A stretch of 64,000 nt of DNA from Metarhizium brunneum. Lineage: Eukaryota > Ascomycota > Sordariomycetes > Hypocreales > Clavicipitaceae. The position numbers and the translations under genes were made by a program. The notes below the pieces were generated by a model, which worked only from the letters and a program-made list of their open reading frames with translations, was not told where the DNA came from and did no database searches. This document shows positions 35,753-46,690 of the stretch, piece after piece. The stretch covers positions 4,774,001 through 4,838,000 of the forward strand of contig NC_089423.1 in assembly GCF_013426205.1 (NCBI RefSeq). The letters are read 5' to 3'. Within the stretch, counting starts at the first letter, position 1; each line of letters opens with the position of its first letter.

Positions 35753-38700
35753 ATTGCTGTTTTCTTTTCTTGTTTTTTTTTGTTTCGTCTTGTAGAGGGA
35801 GGCAAGGATGATGTAGGGTAAGGTGGGATGCGCTGAGACAAAGGCGGGTGCTGTGTGGCGTGCAGTGACTGGAAGAATGTGTCTTGCTGGTGTGTTGCGT
35901 ACAGTTAGACAGGGGTAGAGAAGGGACGAGGGAGAAGAAAATTCATGCAATTTGATGAAATTACTAGTCATGTACATAGAGAGTCAGGAAAAAGAAAAGA
36001 GGGATCCAGGCCAAGGAGAAGCGTGCGAAAAATAGGATAACTAAGCCAAAGACGAAATGGGGCTGCGGATTGCGAGATGTGAGCCCGCAAAAGTGGCGTC
36101 AAATGACGGACCTTGCATGTCCTGGGTGTCGAGGCTGTGGTGTTACTAGTACTTGTGCCTGAAGCCCCACTTTCCCGCCATTTGAGCAATGGTGAAGATG
36201 AAGAAGGTGTCAAGGTGTAAACGTCTGGGGTTAGCGGAATGCATGCAAGCACAACGAGCTGTCAAATGTCAAATGTTGTATTACAATGTGAATGATAAAT
36301 GCCGCGGATGGCTGATATGCATGATGCGAAAGCTACATGCAAGGACCCGGTTCAATTTTTCAATTTAACGCTGATTGGTGGTTTTGCAGTCCATGAGCAT
36401 CAGCACCCATTGTGCATCCACGTCGGTATCATTGCCGGCATCAATGGATCCTGTCAGCATGACAGAATGTCACCGGGGCTGCGGTCGACTTCAATGTTGG
36501 ATATGGGCCAGGCGGGTCGTTGCCGAAGCTGGGTGCGCTGTAGTACTAGTACTAGTAGTAGTACCGAGTTTGCGTAGACGTACCTGATACATGCTTGCAA
36601 GGGAACAACCAGCACTGACAGTGACTGGAGTCTGTTCTCAACATATTGACACCTTGGTACGGAGTACTCGGCAAACAAGTAAGAATGCCTGTCCGTCGCG
36701 AGTCGTCTGCCTGGATTGCAAGCAACTACTTAAAGTACTTAAGAACTTTAAGTACTTGAGTAAGTACCCAAGTAGGTACTTAAGTAAGTCTAAGTACTTA
36801 GTAAGTACTGAGAGGTAGTTGTCGACAGCATCCATACCTGCGACTTTCCTTGCACGCTGCTCAACTCATTACCCAAATCAAGATATAAGCCCCATTGCTG
36901 GCGCCTGACAGGGAACCGCCGTTCAACATTGCAAGTTTGCGCGAGCCAGGCGTCAACCGCAGCCTAGTCGAATGACCACGGAACACACGCTAGTATCGAT
37001 CATGGCATGATTTTGACAGGAACACACGCCTCGGTTTGTGCAATGCTTCCCACGCATCACCTGGTTGAGTGTTGATGGATTGTGCAAGACGACACAGCCC
37101 GACCATGCATGGCAACTCCTACTTGTCCGTGCAGCTCGACTCTGAGCAGCTTGGACCGTGCAACTGACCCCACTTTCGTGCCCAGACGCGAACGGTACCT
37201 ACCAGACCCTTTTGTCTTTTATCGTGCCTGTTTAGGTACTGCGTACATCCATGTATTTCTTCCCTTTTTTTTCTTCCCGATTTTAAAATTTTAACTTTAC
37301 TTTTTCATTTAAGCAGAGCCTGCTCAAGTAGGTTGCATTAAACGGATGGAATTGAAACTGCACTGCCCTTGGCACCCTCATGGCTTAAAATCCCCTCTCT
37401 TCGCCGCAGTACCTTCTGACAAGGTCAAGGACTCAAGGTTCTGGCCGAGGTCACGTCACTCACTGCTCACGGACAGAATCTTGTCGCACCAGTCTTTCAA
37501 CGGCCCCATAGTTCTCAAGCGGAAAAAAAGTGATTGATATCTCCATGTGGCCCATCAATCGTGGACTCTCTGCCCCTCCACCAGCAGAACCCTGTCAAGT
37601 CCAAGTCCATGCTCTTGGCTCATGCTGGCACATCAGTTCTTTGTTCGGTCTGGTCCATCTGGGGACTTCTGGGAGTCTGGAAGATAGCAGATACCAACCG
37701 AGCAAGTAGATAAGAAGTGTATAGCGCGCACCTTGGACCGAGACAAAGCACCAAGCACCTACTCCGTAACCACTGGTGCTTTCACATTTCCCCCCTCCTC
37801 TCATCGTTCCTGCCCTTGAATCTCCACATCGCCGACGCGGAGGAGTATCATCTAGGCTGCGCATACAACAACCAGTCAGCGTGATTGGGCATTGCTTCTT
37901 CCACGACTAGAAGAAGGGAAAAGAAGGGAAAAAAAAATCACACACACGCACACACCCAGCCAAGAAAAAAAAGTAGTAAAAATCAGAAGGAATCAGACGC
38001 TCCAACCCTTCTTTGCACTACGCCACGCCATCCATCATCACCCAGTGATAGATTCCTCCAGAGCAGCCACCCCTTGCAAACCGGCCGGGCACTGCATCTT
38101 GTACTCCGTACGCAGCGACGGAACATAAAAGCGAGAGCCAAAACACCGACAGGAGCTGATTATTATCGACGCGTGCCGTTTTCCCGGACGCCACGCCCTA
38201 CGATCTTGCATCTTGAGACTCAACGCCTATTTGCGCGTTGCTGCTGCATCACATTTTCTTCGAGTCGCACGACAGGCAGAACAAGGGGACAAGAGATTTT
38301 GTGCCCTGTCAAAACATCACGAGGTGCGAGGGACCCTGGCAAACCCAGGAGACCTGAGGGACCTGAAATTTCTGGACCTTGGAGCACATCCTTGCGAGTC
38401 GCGCCACGCTTTTTCGAAGAACTTCTACTCCGTCGCCGGCAGACTGACAGGGTCTCGGTGTTGGGTTTTACGCCCACGGCCTGGAGGGCAAGATTTGCCT
38501 AAAAAAGGCCTTTGCATACTTTCCCATCTCGATCCCCCTTTGGGCCTTGGAGCTTTGGGCACCATACAGAGATTTTGCTTGCGTTGTGCGTGACTATTCA
38601 CGAGCGTGACGGGACATTTTCTATTCTTGTTTCTATTTATTATTATTATTATTTTTTTCTTGGGCATCGAGGGTTGTCCTGTTATTTAATCTCGGCAAAA

Positions 38701-38807
38701 GTCTTGACCGTGTGTGCTCAGCGTCAAGCATCCTGGCTTGACCACGCGAAAACCCCCTCCAGAAAATCCCTTCCTCCGCACCCCCTCCCCCATCGTCATC
38801 GCTAACC
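35753..38807. other. Long divergent intergenic region before the Ras-type gene
   Basis: No gene is supported in about 3 kb. It contains a dense AAGTACTT cluster at 36726-36812, TAGTACTAG repeats at 36540-36562, TACTCCGTA words near 36660, 37760 and 38102, and a TTA run at 38635-38652. A 205-codon plus-strand frame at 37885-38502 is rich in Arg, Ser, Thr and Lys with no protein resemblance and probably reflects leader sequence of the Ras-type gene. Confidence 0.55.
36726..36812. repeat. Dense cluster of AAGTACTT-type palindromic words
   Basis: At least seven AGTACTT, AGTAC or TAAGTA words stand in under 90 bases, most within AAGTACTTAA or AAGTACTTAG. The vocabulary matches the cluster at 697-830. 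This may be a degenerate tandem repeat, a structure-forming site or a multi-copy binding site. Confidence 0.75.
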
Positions 38808-39611
38808 ATGTCCTCCCACGGCCAGCAACCCGCCGTCCCAATCTCCATTACCATCTGCGGCGACGGCGGGTGCGGCAAGTCGTCCATCACGCTGCGCCTC
38901 GTCCGCTCGCAGTGGACGTCGGAATATGACCCCACGATCGAGGACTCCTACAGCGTCACGCGCCGCATCGACGGCACCACGTACCACCTCTCCCTCACCG
39001 ACACGGCCGGCCAGGAGGAGTACCGCGGCATGTGGGCGTCGTCCAATCTCGGCGCCGACGCCTTCCTCATGGTGTACGACATTACGTCGCGCGACTCCCT
39101 CGACGCCCTCCAGTACTTTGACGACCTGATCAACATGGAGGCCGAGACCCGGCTCGACAATGCTGCGCGCGCGCGTCGCGCCGGCGTCAACCCGGGCCAC
39201 GTCAATACCGGCACCGCCAGCGGCTCCAAGACGGTCCCGCCCGTCAAGATCGTCGCCGGAAACAAATGCGATCTCCAGGAGAGCAGGCAGGTCCCCGCCG
39301 CCATGGGCCTTGACTGGGCACGCAAACGGGGCTGCGGGTTCATGGAGACGAGCGCGAGGCTCGAGGTCAACATTGAGGAGACATTTGCCCTCATTGTGCG
39401 CCGCGTCGTCGAGAGGAGGCGCCTCGCCGAGATGGGCGTCATGGACAACACCGAGATGAACGCCCGTGGCATGACGAAGCCATTGACCCCATTGCCTGTG
39501 GAAAGCGACTCGGAAAAGCGAGCTCCGGGACTGCGGGGACCGACTCTGAGCGGCCAAACTTCTGTCGGCCGTGGCCAGGGTGGATTCTGGAAGAAGTTGC
39601 GATGTTGGTGA
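38808..39611 (+). CDS. Ras-family small GTPase with atypical C terminus
   Basis: This is a signalling GTPase of the Ras/Rap group, 267 residues, single exon. The GTP-binding motifs are complete: P-loop GDGGCGKSS (residues 18-26), effector loop YDPTIEDSY identical to Ras, DTAGQEEY (catalytic Gln present), NKCD and ETSA. Between the switch region and NKCD there is an insertion of about 30 polar residues (DNAARARRAGVNPGHVNTG). The tail is about 65 residues long and basic, ending FWKKLRCW. A normal CAAX box is absent: the Cys is next to last, followed only by Trp. Membrane attachment would need palmitoylation or basic charge, or the annotated end may be wrong through a missed 3' exon. A long minus-strand frame over this gene is a GC-rich shadow. 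Confidence 0.9.
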   Translation: MSSHGQQPAVPISITICGDGGCGKSSITLRLVRSQWTSEYDPTIEDSYSVTRRIDGTTYHLSLTDTAGQEEYRGMWASSNLGADAFLMVYDITSRDSLDALQYFDDLINMEAETRLDNAARARRAGVNPGHVNTGTASGSKTVPPVKIVAGNKCDLQESRQVPAAMGLDWARKRGCGFMETSARLEVNIEETFALIVRRVVERRRLAEMGVMDNTEMNARGMTKPLTPLPVESDSEKRAPGLRGPTLSGQTSVGRGQGGFWKKLRCW

Positions 39612-40304
39612 TAGTGTCCGATTTCTTCCATCTATGGGCGGCGGAGCGTTGCTTCTTTGTTGTTTTCCTTGTGATATGGTGCGTATTTTTTTTTCCGGCT
39701 TTTATTTTTGTTTTAGGGTTTGACAACGGGGGGGATATACGACTCCCTCTTGCTGTAACTTTCTGGGTTCACCCTTTCGGCATATACCATACTTGTGTGT
39801 TTGGCGTCTTGAGGTTATTTAAAATGGGCTGGTTGTATTGGCTTACTCTTCTCTTCATTTTGTAAATGTTGTTTCGGCTGGAGAGGCTGCGATTCCTTGG
39901 TTTCGATATGCGACAATGTGTTTTGTATGTACATGAGGTTGATTCGTGGACGATGCAATGTTTAGGATTATGATGTATGGCGAGCGAGCTTTTTGTATAG
40001 CGTGGCAGAATTCACAAGAGCCATTTGTTAATGTGTTGAGTACCCTGGGCCCTGGGTGGCCTTGTCATCTCCTGCCCATCTACCTACTTACCTAGGTACC
40101 TAGTCGGTACTTGTGTAGCTGCAAAAGATGAAATTCCTGGGCTTTGTAGCATCGCGCCTCCAAAAGCAAGCGTGGCGGATATGGGTAGTGTATTACGACG
40201 GCAAAAGTCCTTGCTAAGCTTCCCTCGCTTCCCTCGAAACGCCCAAAACCCCCAAGTCTCAAACCCAAGACGCCGGCAGCCCTCTTTGTCTATAACGTTT
40301 GGCA
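39612..40304. other. Convergent intergenic region
   Basis: T-rich sequence follows the Ras-type gene (GCGTATTTTTTTTTCCGGC), fitting a 3' UTR. CCTACTTACCTAGGTACCTAG at 40082-40102 belongs to the AAGTACTT/AGGTACCT word family. No gene is seen. Confidence 0.5.
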
Positions 40305-41090
40305 TCACTGCTTGCTGACAACCCAATCCTTCCACTTCTTGTACTCGGGATAATTCAAGCTCGCCTTCTTGCCCTGATAGCGCGTAACCTTGAGCTCCAG
40401 CGACTTCCACCTCGAGCGGCCGCCCATCCAGCCCGCTTTCCGGATGAGGCTGTACAGCGTCTCGTCCTGAGTCCAGCCCTGCTCGGAAGCCACGTCCGGC
40501 AGATATGTCGCTCCGTAACGGTGGCCCCTGTCAGTAAACGACAGCCGGATGCCGTGGGTGCCCACCTCCCAGTCATAGGCGTCGTCGGCCTCCTCAAAGT
40601 CGGTCAACAAGGTCACGGCGGCCTGCAGCTCGGGCAGCTCCTCCTTGACAATGGGCGAGAAGCGCGTGTCGTGCAGGGCCGAAATGGTCGCGTACTCGGG
40701 CAGCCCGACGCCGAGGGGCTGGGACTCAAAGGTGCCGATGCACCCGCGCAGAGAGACGTCGTCCCCCGAGACGGTGTTCCAGGTGACAAACAGCGGGGCG
40801 GACGAGGTGCCCAGCGACAGTGAGGACATGGACGTCGCGGGCGTGGACGAGGACCACGCGGGCGACGCGGAGGACGAGGACGCGGAGGAGTCGGCGTCGG
40901 CGGCGAGGCGGCGGAGAGCCGGTGTCTTGGGAGCCTGGTCGTTCCTGGACGGGCCGGGTTCCGAGTCTGAAACGGAGCTCGTGTAGAGCGCCCAGGAGGA
41001 TTCGATCTCGCTGAGGGAGAGGGGCTCCCGGTCCTCGAGGTGGGCGTCGAGGGCCTCGAAGCACATGAGGCAATGGGCTGCGCTGGCCAT
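40305..41090 (-). CDS. AMMECR1-domain protein
   Basis: This is a widely conserved protein of unknown biochemical role, 261 residues, single exon. The hallmark RGCIGTF motif lies at residues 115-121, followed by YATISALHDTRFSPI and the C-terminal YLPDVASEQGWTQDETLYSL with IRKAGW, all typical of AMMECR1. Compared with bacterial and archaeal members the fungal protein has an insertion between FEALDAHLED and LFVTWNTVSGD made of about 60 polar residues rich in Ser and Ala (ADADSSASSSSASPAWSSS). The reverse strand over this insertion gives misleading long frames. No neighbouring gene suggests a pathway. Confidence 0.95.
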   Translation of the reverse strand: MASAAHCLMCFEALDAHLEDREPLSLSEIESSWALYTSSVSDSEPGPSRNDQAPKTPALRRLAADADSSASSSSASPAWSSSTPATSMSSLSLGTSSAPLFVTWNTVSGDDVSLRGCIGTFESQPLGVGLPEYATISALHDTRFSPIVKEELPELQAAVTLLTDFEEADDAYDWEVGTHGIRLSFTDRGHRYGATYLPDVASEQGWTQDETLYSLIRKAGWMGGRSRWKSLELKVTRYQGKKASLNYPEYKKWKDWVVSKQ

Positions 41091-42939
41091 CGTGTCCGCT
41101 CAAGAGGGCAGATTGAGCGGACAGGGAGGGCAGGGGGAGGCGGGGAAAAACAACGAGCCGGCCCGACGATGGGCGTGGGTTGATTAGACGAAGCAATCTA
41201 CGACAATGACGACGGAGAAGGTGGGAAAGCGACTGATTTGAACCTGGTCGACGTGGGTTCAATGGCACGGGAGCTTCGCATTGACCGGAGTCGACGTCGG
41301 GTGGTTGGGGGCAGAATGAAGACACGGCAAAGCTGGAGCTAATCTCTGGAAGCAGAAGACCAAGAGCGTAGATGAAATTGCGAGACTGGAGGGACTGGAG
41401 GAGCAAGCATGGGCAAGACAAGGCAAGGCGAGGCAAAGCAAGGCGAGCTGACGTGGTGAGGAGTAGTCGGAAAAGGTCACTTTTGGGTCATCAGGCTCGT
41501 CACCCCACTCGAGCAACATTGGGAACCCCGCGATTGCGCAAGCCAGGCTTGAAAGGGGACAGCTGCCAAACTGCGTTCCGAATGGCGCGAGCGGCGCAGA
41601 CGCCATCAAAAAAACCGAGGCGGCGACGGGCGGCGACAGGCCAATACATACATATGTACAATCGCATATTGGAGCTTGGTTGCCGGAGTGGCACACAGGT
41701 CCTGTGATGGGCGGAGGTGCAGTGCCATTGATGTTGGAGGCGCAAATAAGGCGATGACGTGGACGGAAAGGCAAACGCCAAGGGCACGTCGGTCTGTGAT
41801 TGCACGGGGTACTACGGAGTAATGGCACAGAGTGATTGCTTCTTGTGCCGTGAGTGCATTCAAAGCTGGCGAGGGCTATTTGCGAAGCTTGGTTACAGAG
41901 TACTAGTGCATTGGAGGAGAAATAACCTACTTGTAGGTGCTTAAGTAAGTACCATATTCATTGCATTCAATGCAAGCAGCCGGATTTTCAAAACCGCCGA
42001 TATTCCGCCTTCCTTTGCTGGGCGAGAATCACCGGCACAGCTTTCCCACAACATGGCATCAAAACCCACCAGACATGATAAGCCAAGGAAGCCATGGTTC
42101 CAATCGGACCCGATATCACTTACATTGACTTGGAACTATGACGCTACGACCTCGCCCGTACGCCAGCGCGACGGCTGCGCAGGCGGTTGTTCTAACCGGA
42201 ACTCCAGCCACGCGTGCGTGATCGTCTCTCCTGCTCCACGCCGGAAAGCGGTGCCTGAAGCACCTCTGCGTTTCAGCATGTTTTGAACCATGACAGCCCA
42301 GTCTTGCATGTCCGTTTCACGCCCTTCCTCTCAGTATCTCGCCCCGATACGACCTTGTATGAAAGCTTGTTAGGAGGACATGTGACGATCCGACAAGCCT
42401 TGGTTTCGCCAATGCCAAGCTTTGCCTTCCGCGGCCATCTCATATATTGCGTTCCTGGTCTGATAAAGATCAGGCTATAGTTGGGACAGCCCGGGGCGAA
42501 GTTGGGATGCCTCGTAGTTCGTTTTGAGATGGGTCTGGCCCGGTCTCAGTCTCAACTTACTGCCAAAGTTGATTACTGACACTATATTTAGTCCATAATT
42601 TGTCATTTATTTTTTTTTCTCCGCCCGTGGTTCACTGCATCTGATGCAGGCCGTATCAGATGAAGTCTGGGGTTCTCCGATGCGGAAGGGATTGCGCTAT
42701 CTGGGCCGTGTTTTTATGCCGTAGGGGTGTTTGGCCGATGTTTATAAATAAATATATGTCTCTCTCTATATATATAGCTATAGATGTTGCTCTCCTCGGC
42801 GCTTCGTGGTTAGTCTTTTGTCTGTCAGTCACTCCCTTCAGCTATAACAAAAAAAGTCGACAATAATAAGCTCGTCCTTCGCTCTCCTCACACAAGCCTA
42901 ATTATTTTCTCTCCGAACGCATACATCTCTTTTATCAAA
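41091..42939. other. Divergent intergenic region before the secreted peptide gene
   Basis: No gene is supported. The first 400 bases should hold the AMMECR1 promoter. AGGTGCTTAAGTAAGTACC at 41935-41953 and TACGGAGTAA near 41814 belong to the recurrent word families. The last 200 bases have TA-rich and CT-rich elements typical of a strong promoter. Confidence 0.55.
42741..42758 (+). promoter_or_regulatory. TATA-rich element upstream of secreted peptide gene
   Basis: TTTATAAATAAATATATG is followed by TCTCTCTCTATATATATAGC and then a CT-containing leader up to the ATG at 42940. The arrangement fits a TATA-containing promoter, but the transcription start is not known. Confidence 0.4.
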
Positions 42940-43199
42940 ATGAAGTTCTTTGCCGTCACTCTCTTGGCTCTTGCCACTGCCGTCATGGCCGCTCCCTCAG
43001 GTCCGTCAAAAATCCTTTGATAGAAAAAAAATGTCAGAATACACTGGCTAACCTCGTTGCAGTCAAGGAGAGGGACATCTTTATCCGCCAGGAGTTTGTT
43101 GTTGACACGGAAACCCCGTCCATGACTGACGCGCAGGGCAACGTCGTTCCCTTTGATGCCTCCAACGTCAACCTGGCCAACACGAATGCTGGGTTTTAA
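42940..43199 (+). CDS. Small secreted peptide, 65 residues
   Basis: Exons are 42940-43000 and 43063-43199. The first 17 residues form a textbook signal peptide (MKFFAVTLLALATAVMA), so the product should be secreted or cell-wall directed. The mature part of about 48 residues has no cysteine, is acidic and ends GNVVPFDASNVNLANTN plus AGF. VKER just after the signal peptide could be a processing site, but it is not a classical Lys-Arg Kex2 site. The block GNVVPFDASNVNLA recalls small secreted proteins I associate with other sordariomycetes, of unknown function. It would be missed by size cut-offs. The lack of cysteines argues against a disulphide-stabilised effector or hydrophobin. Confidence 0.82.
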
Positions 43200-45454
43200 T
43201 TGAAATTGAACAAGGATTGCTGTTTTGGGAAGTAAGCATGACGGGGCTCCGAGGCCTCGATGGTCTTGGGAGTTCTCTTGGCGACGTGTTTCGGTCACTC
43301 GTTTGGATACGGCCTCATGGATGAGCTGGGCGCCATCAGATGGCGTTGTGGTCTTTGTCTTGAGGCTTGATGAATTGGAAACACTATAATGAATGTAGCC
43401 TTAGCACCAACACTTGGCCTGCAATGCTACAGATATAATGAAATGACGCCGGTTCCAGGTAGAACCAGGTGTTGCGACACTTTTCGCCAAGTTTCTTCGG
43501 TGCATCCTCGTGGTGTCTTGTGTTAATGACTAGTGACTGGACCTACCAGTCAATAAAGTTAGTGAATTGCCCATTTGCCCTGTTCCTGCTCATGTCACGG
43601 CCGAGCCATGTGCACATGGGATTCTAAGTTTTTAAGCATGTGTACATACATAGTGACGTGGGTCTGGCAAGAACCAGGCTAGCAATGTAACCAAGATGGC
43701 GAACTGCAACCATACTTCATGTAGTACACAAGCAGGCCAGAGGAACCAGAAGCGGGAAAATACAGTAAAGAAAGGAATAATTGCATGTGGTCATTTTACC
43801 GGCCAATTGCCTGGTCAGGCGTTTAGCGGTTCTGAATCGTGACCCTACATACTGTGCTGGGTCCATGACTCGTCACCGACCTTGATTGACGTTGGTATTT
43901 TCCAACCTCCAGTCAGGACTTCAACTTCGACTCTGCACATCCAAGCATGCCAGGCGAGCCGAACAGGCGCGCGTCAAAACGTGCCTCTCTGCTTCGGGGG
44001 TACATCTCCCCTCTTCATGTATGTCAGCGCGTCTTTCGGGGCTTTATTTGACGAGGCATCTTCTCCTCTTCTATTTATGGTTCTTTCCGCACAGCCACGC
44101 GATGTCCTCGACGTCACTGGTGGTTGGATCCCGCAGGCTGCGGTTGGGAGGTCATACGGAGTAGTACTGTACAATGCTCCAAGTCACTCCCAACCGTCCA
44201 ACTTAGGCCAGGCCCAACTTTCATTCAGGCTCTTTGGACGAGATTGACCTCGAGACCAGACGCTCACAGTGCAGCAGCGGGTCTGGGGCTGACATGCGGA
44301 GCCCGAAATCAGCCGTGCTGGATTCCCTTTTCATCACGCCAGCCTCGAGGACGGGCTGTTTTCTAAATTCTGACCCTAGTATTGCTGCTGGGGGACCTGT
44401 GTGTCTTTGAAGGAAGGGACTGGAGATGGTACCGAGGAGGACTTGCAGCCAGAAACAGGCCCTCTTGGTGGAGAAATTGGCGAGAAAATGGCCTTGTTCT
44501 GACGTGAGACGCAGAATGTCACGACGCACGTTATTTTGCAATGCTTTTAGATTCCCGTGCCATGCTCTCTATTCTCGGAACCAGGCATGAACCTGCAGGC
44601 GTCTTCATCTATGACCAACAAGCCTGGGGCCGTGTGTCTTCTTCCAGACCAGACGTTGGCCAAGCCCGTTTTTCCCACATCAAGTTGTACAACCACAGCC
44701 AAGAGCCAATGCATCTTTTTCCCCCCTTGACCGACACTATGAAAACATGCGTCGTCACAAAGCGTGGCCAATGAGCGCAACTACGAGTCACCGTGCTCTG
44801 CGCCAATATTCCTGCCTCGCCGCGCCCTCATCAGCTCTGCCTCAGCCGCAAGCCTCGGGCGCTCTGGTGAAATCACTCACACTGGGAAAAGGCAGAATCC
44901 CACGGGGTAATGAAACCGGGGATCCAGCTCATCATTGACGGGGGATCTGGGCTCATAGCCTTTATCCCTGCTTGTTGTCACGCACGCCAATAACGCGGAT
45001 TGTCTCCGGCCGTAGGATGGCTTCTCTGGTGATGGCAGCTCATGCCTGCAGGATGAGCCTCATGCATTGCCAAGTGGGGAATCGTTGCACAAAATGTTGA
45101 CATGACATGGGGTCTCGAGCAAAGATGAGGAATTGTATGCCTGGAAATAACAGACCGGGCTGTCCCGAGACGGAGGCAGCCTAAATAAATGGGAGGCTTG
45201 CAGCCTGGTTGGCTCTGCTCTGCAGTTCTATTATTCTGTTCCTTTGCTGTATGTTGGTCCATTGCTTGTTGGTGAAGGACTGAATATCCGGCTCGACTAA
45301 ATACGATATTCGTTTTGGAAGAGTGACAAGAGGACTTGATTAGTACCGGCAACAACAGACGGCACACATACGACAATTCCTTGGAATCTGCTTGGAGCAG
45401 CACCCTGCCATCTTCCATTCCCATCGTCTCGTTTGAGGCGAGGACGAGGGAGAA
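43200..45454. other. Intergenic region
   Basis: I see no supportable gene in 2.2 kb. A minus-strand frame of 206 codons at 44978-45598 overlaps the first exon of the next gene on the other strand and resembles nothing. TACGGAGTAGTACTGTAC lies near 44155-44172. Confidence 0.5.
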
Positions 45455-46690
45455 ATGGCCAATCATCGGGCACAGGCGCAGTTTGAACGCGCGAGATGGC
45501 AAGCAGCGGTGTTGTTTCCCATATGGGCGCTTCAGCTTCTTCTCACAACATCCATGATGGGATTGTTTGCATGGAGGCTGGGTGACACTCTGAAACATTA
45601 TGATGAGCGACAGAGGGCTGGCAAAGTTCCAAGGATTGAGCTGGTGTGAGTATTCAGACCTTGAACAAATTTATTCCTTGTCATTGTGCACCATCTAATC
45701 CATGAATAGATGGGAAGCAACAAACGTCGCCATGTCTTTTGTCGCGGCAACATGCACGCTCATAGAAATCGTCAAATACATGACCGAAGCCTTGACGCCG
45801 TGGACCGTGCTGTTCACGCACATTGTCAAACTGACGTGCGCTTCGGCGATCCTGGCCCTCGACGTGGTGGTTTATGCGCAAGAGAAGGAATATCAGTCAC
45901 TTGTCGGTATCGGCTTGGACGTTGCCTTGTTGTATGTGTCGAATCCTGCAACCACCTCTGATTTTCTCCTTCTCCTTCACAGCTAATCATTTTCTGTAGT
46001 ATCACAGCCATCACATTGGCAATCTACGCCATTCTCACGTACCGACGGCTGTCCGCGTTTGATGACTACGTGCGCCCGGCCAACGTCAAAGGGTACGGCT
46101 TCAACGACGGCGAAGACGCGGACTTTTCCTACTCTAGCCGCCTGAGCATCCGAGGTTCCATGGATAAACGCGGCACAGTTGGCTCACACCGTCCGAGCAT
46201 CGGGTCTCTTCGATCCGTCAAAAACGAACCCGCCATCTTGAACAATATGCAACGAGCACCAAGCTACTACAGCCACGAGCGAGATACACAATTTGACGAA
46301 TACGTGGCACGCCGAAGTTCGCTCGGTGCCCGGTCAGATTTCGAGCGGCGGACGAGCGGCGACTACCGACGGGACAGCCCCCCGGGAGACGTGTCGCCAG
46401 ACTCGCTCGTCGTGACTGGCGTGGTGCCGAGCCGCACTCGAGGTACTAGCATCACGCGTGAAGTTAGTTACACGAGCGACCATGTGCTGGTTGCTGTGCC
46501 CGAGGAAGAGCACGAGGCGCCGGACGAGGCTGCTCGGCAGGACGACGGGACGACGTTGCTGGGGAGCAGTCGACGAAACAGCGACGAGCAAATTATGCAG
46601 CTGCACCCGGTTCTTCAAGAGGCGGATGTTCCGGAGCCGAAGTGGCAGCGGGAGGGAGTAATACTTGATGATATTTCGATATACCCTTGA
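45455..46690 (+). CDS. Multi-span membrane protein with long polar C-terminal tail
   Basis: Exons are 45455-45645, 45710-45931 and 46000-46690, giving 367 residues. I do not recognise the family. Four hydrophobic segments are visible in the first 150 residues: AAVLFPIWALQLLLTTSMMG, ATNVAMSFVAATCTLIEIV, WTVLFTHIVKLTCASAILAL and VALFITAITLAIYAIL, the last formed across a splice. The remaining 210 residues are hydrophilic and rich in Ser, Arg, Asp and Glu (SSRLSIRGSMDKRGTVGSHR; SDFERRTSGDYRRDSPPGD), and look like a disordered cytosolic tail with many potential phosphorylation sites. The overall plan recalls small fungal cortical or eisosome-type membrane proteins, but this is only a resemblance of layout. 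Confidence 0.85.

Noticed and set aside
37885..38502. 205-codon plus-strand frame upstream of the Ras-type gene
   Set aside because: Arg/Ser/Thr-rich with no motif or conserved start; better explained as leader or promoter sequence.
38802..39557. 251-codon minus-strand frame antisense to the Ras-type gene
   Set aside because: The plus strand carries all five GTPase motifs; the antisense frame is a shadow of high GC at third codon positions.
44978..45598. 206-codon minus-strand frame
   Set aside because: It overlaps the first exon of the membrane protein gene on the other strand and shows no family resemblance.
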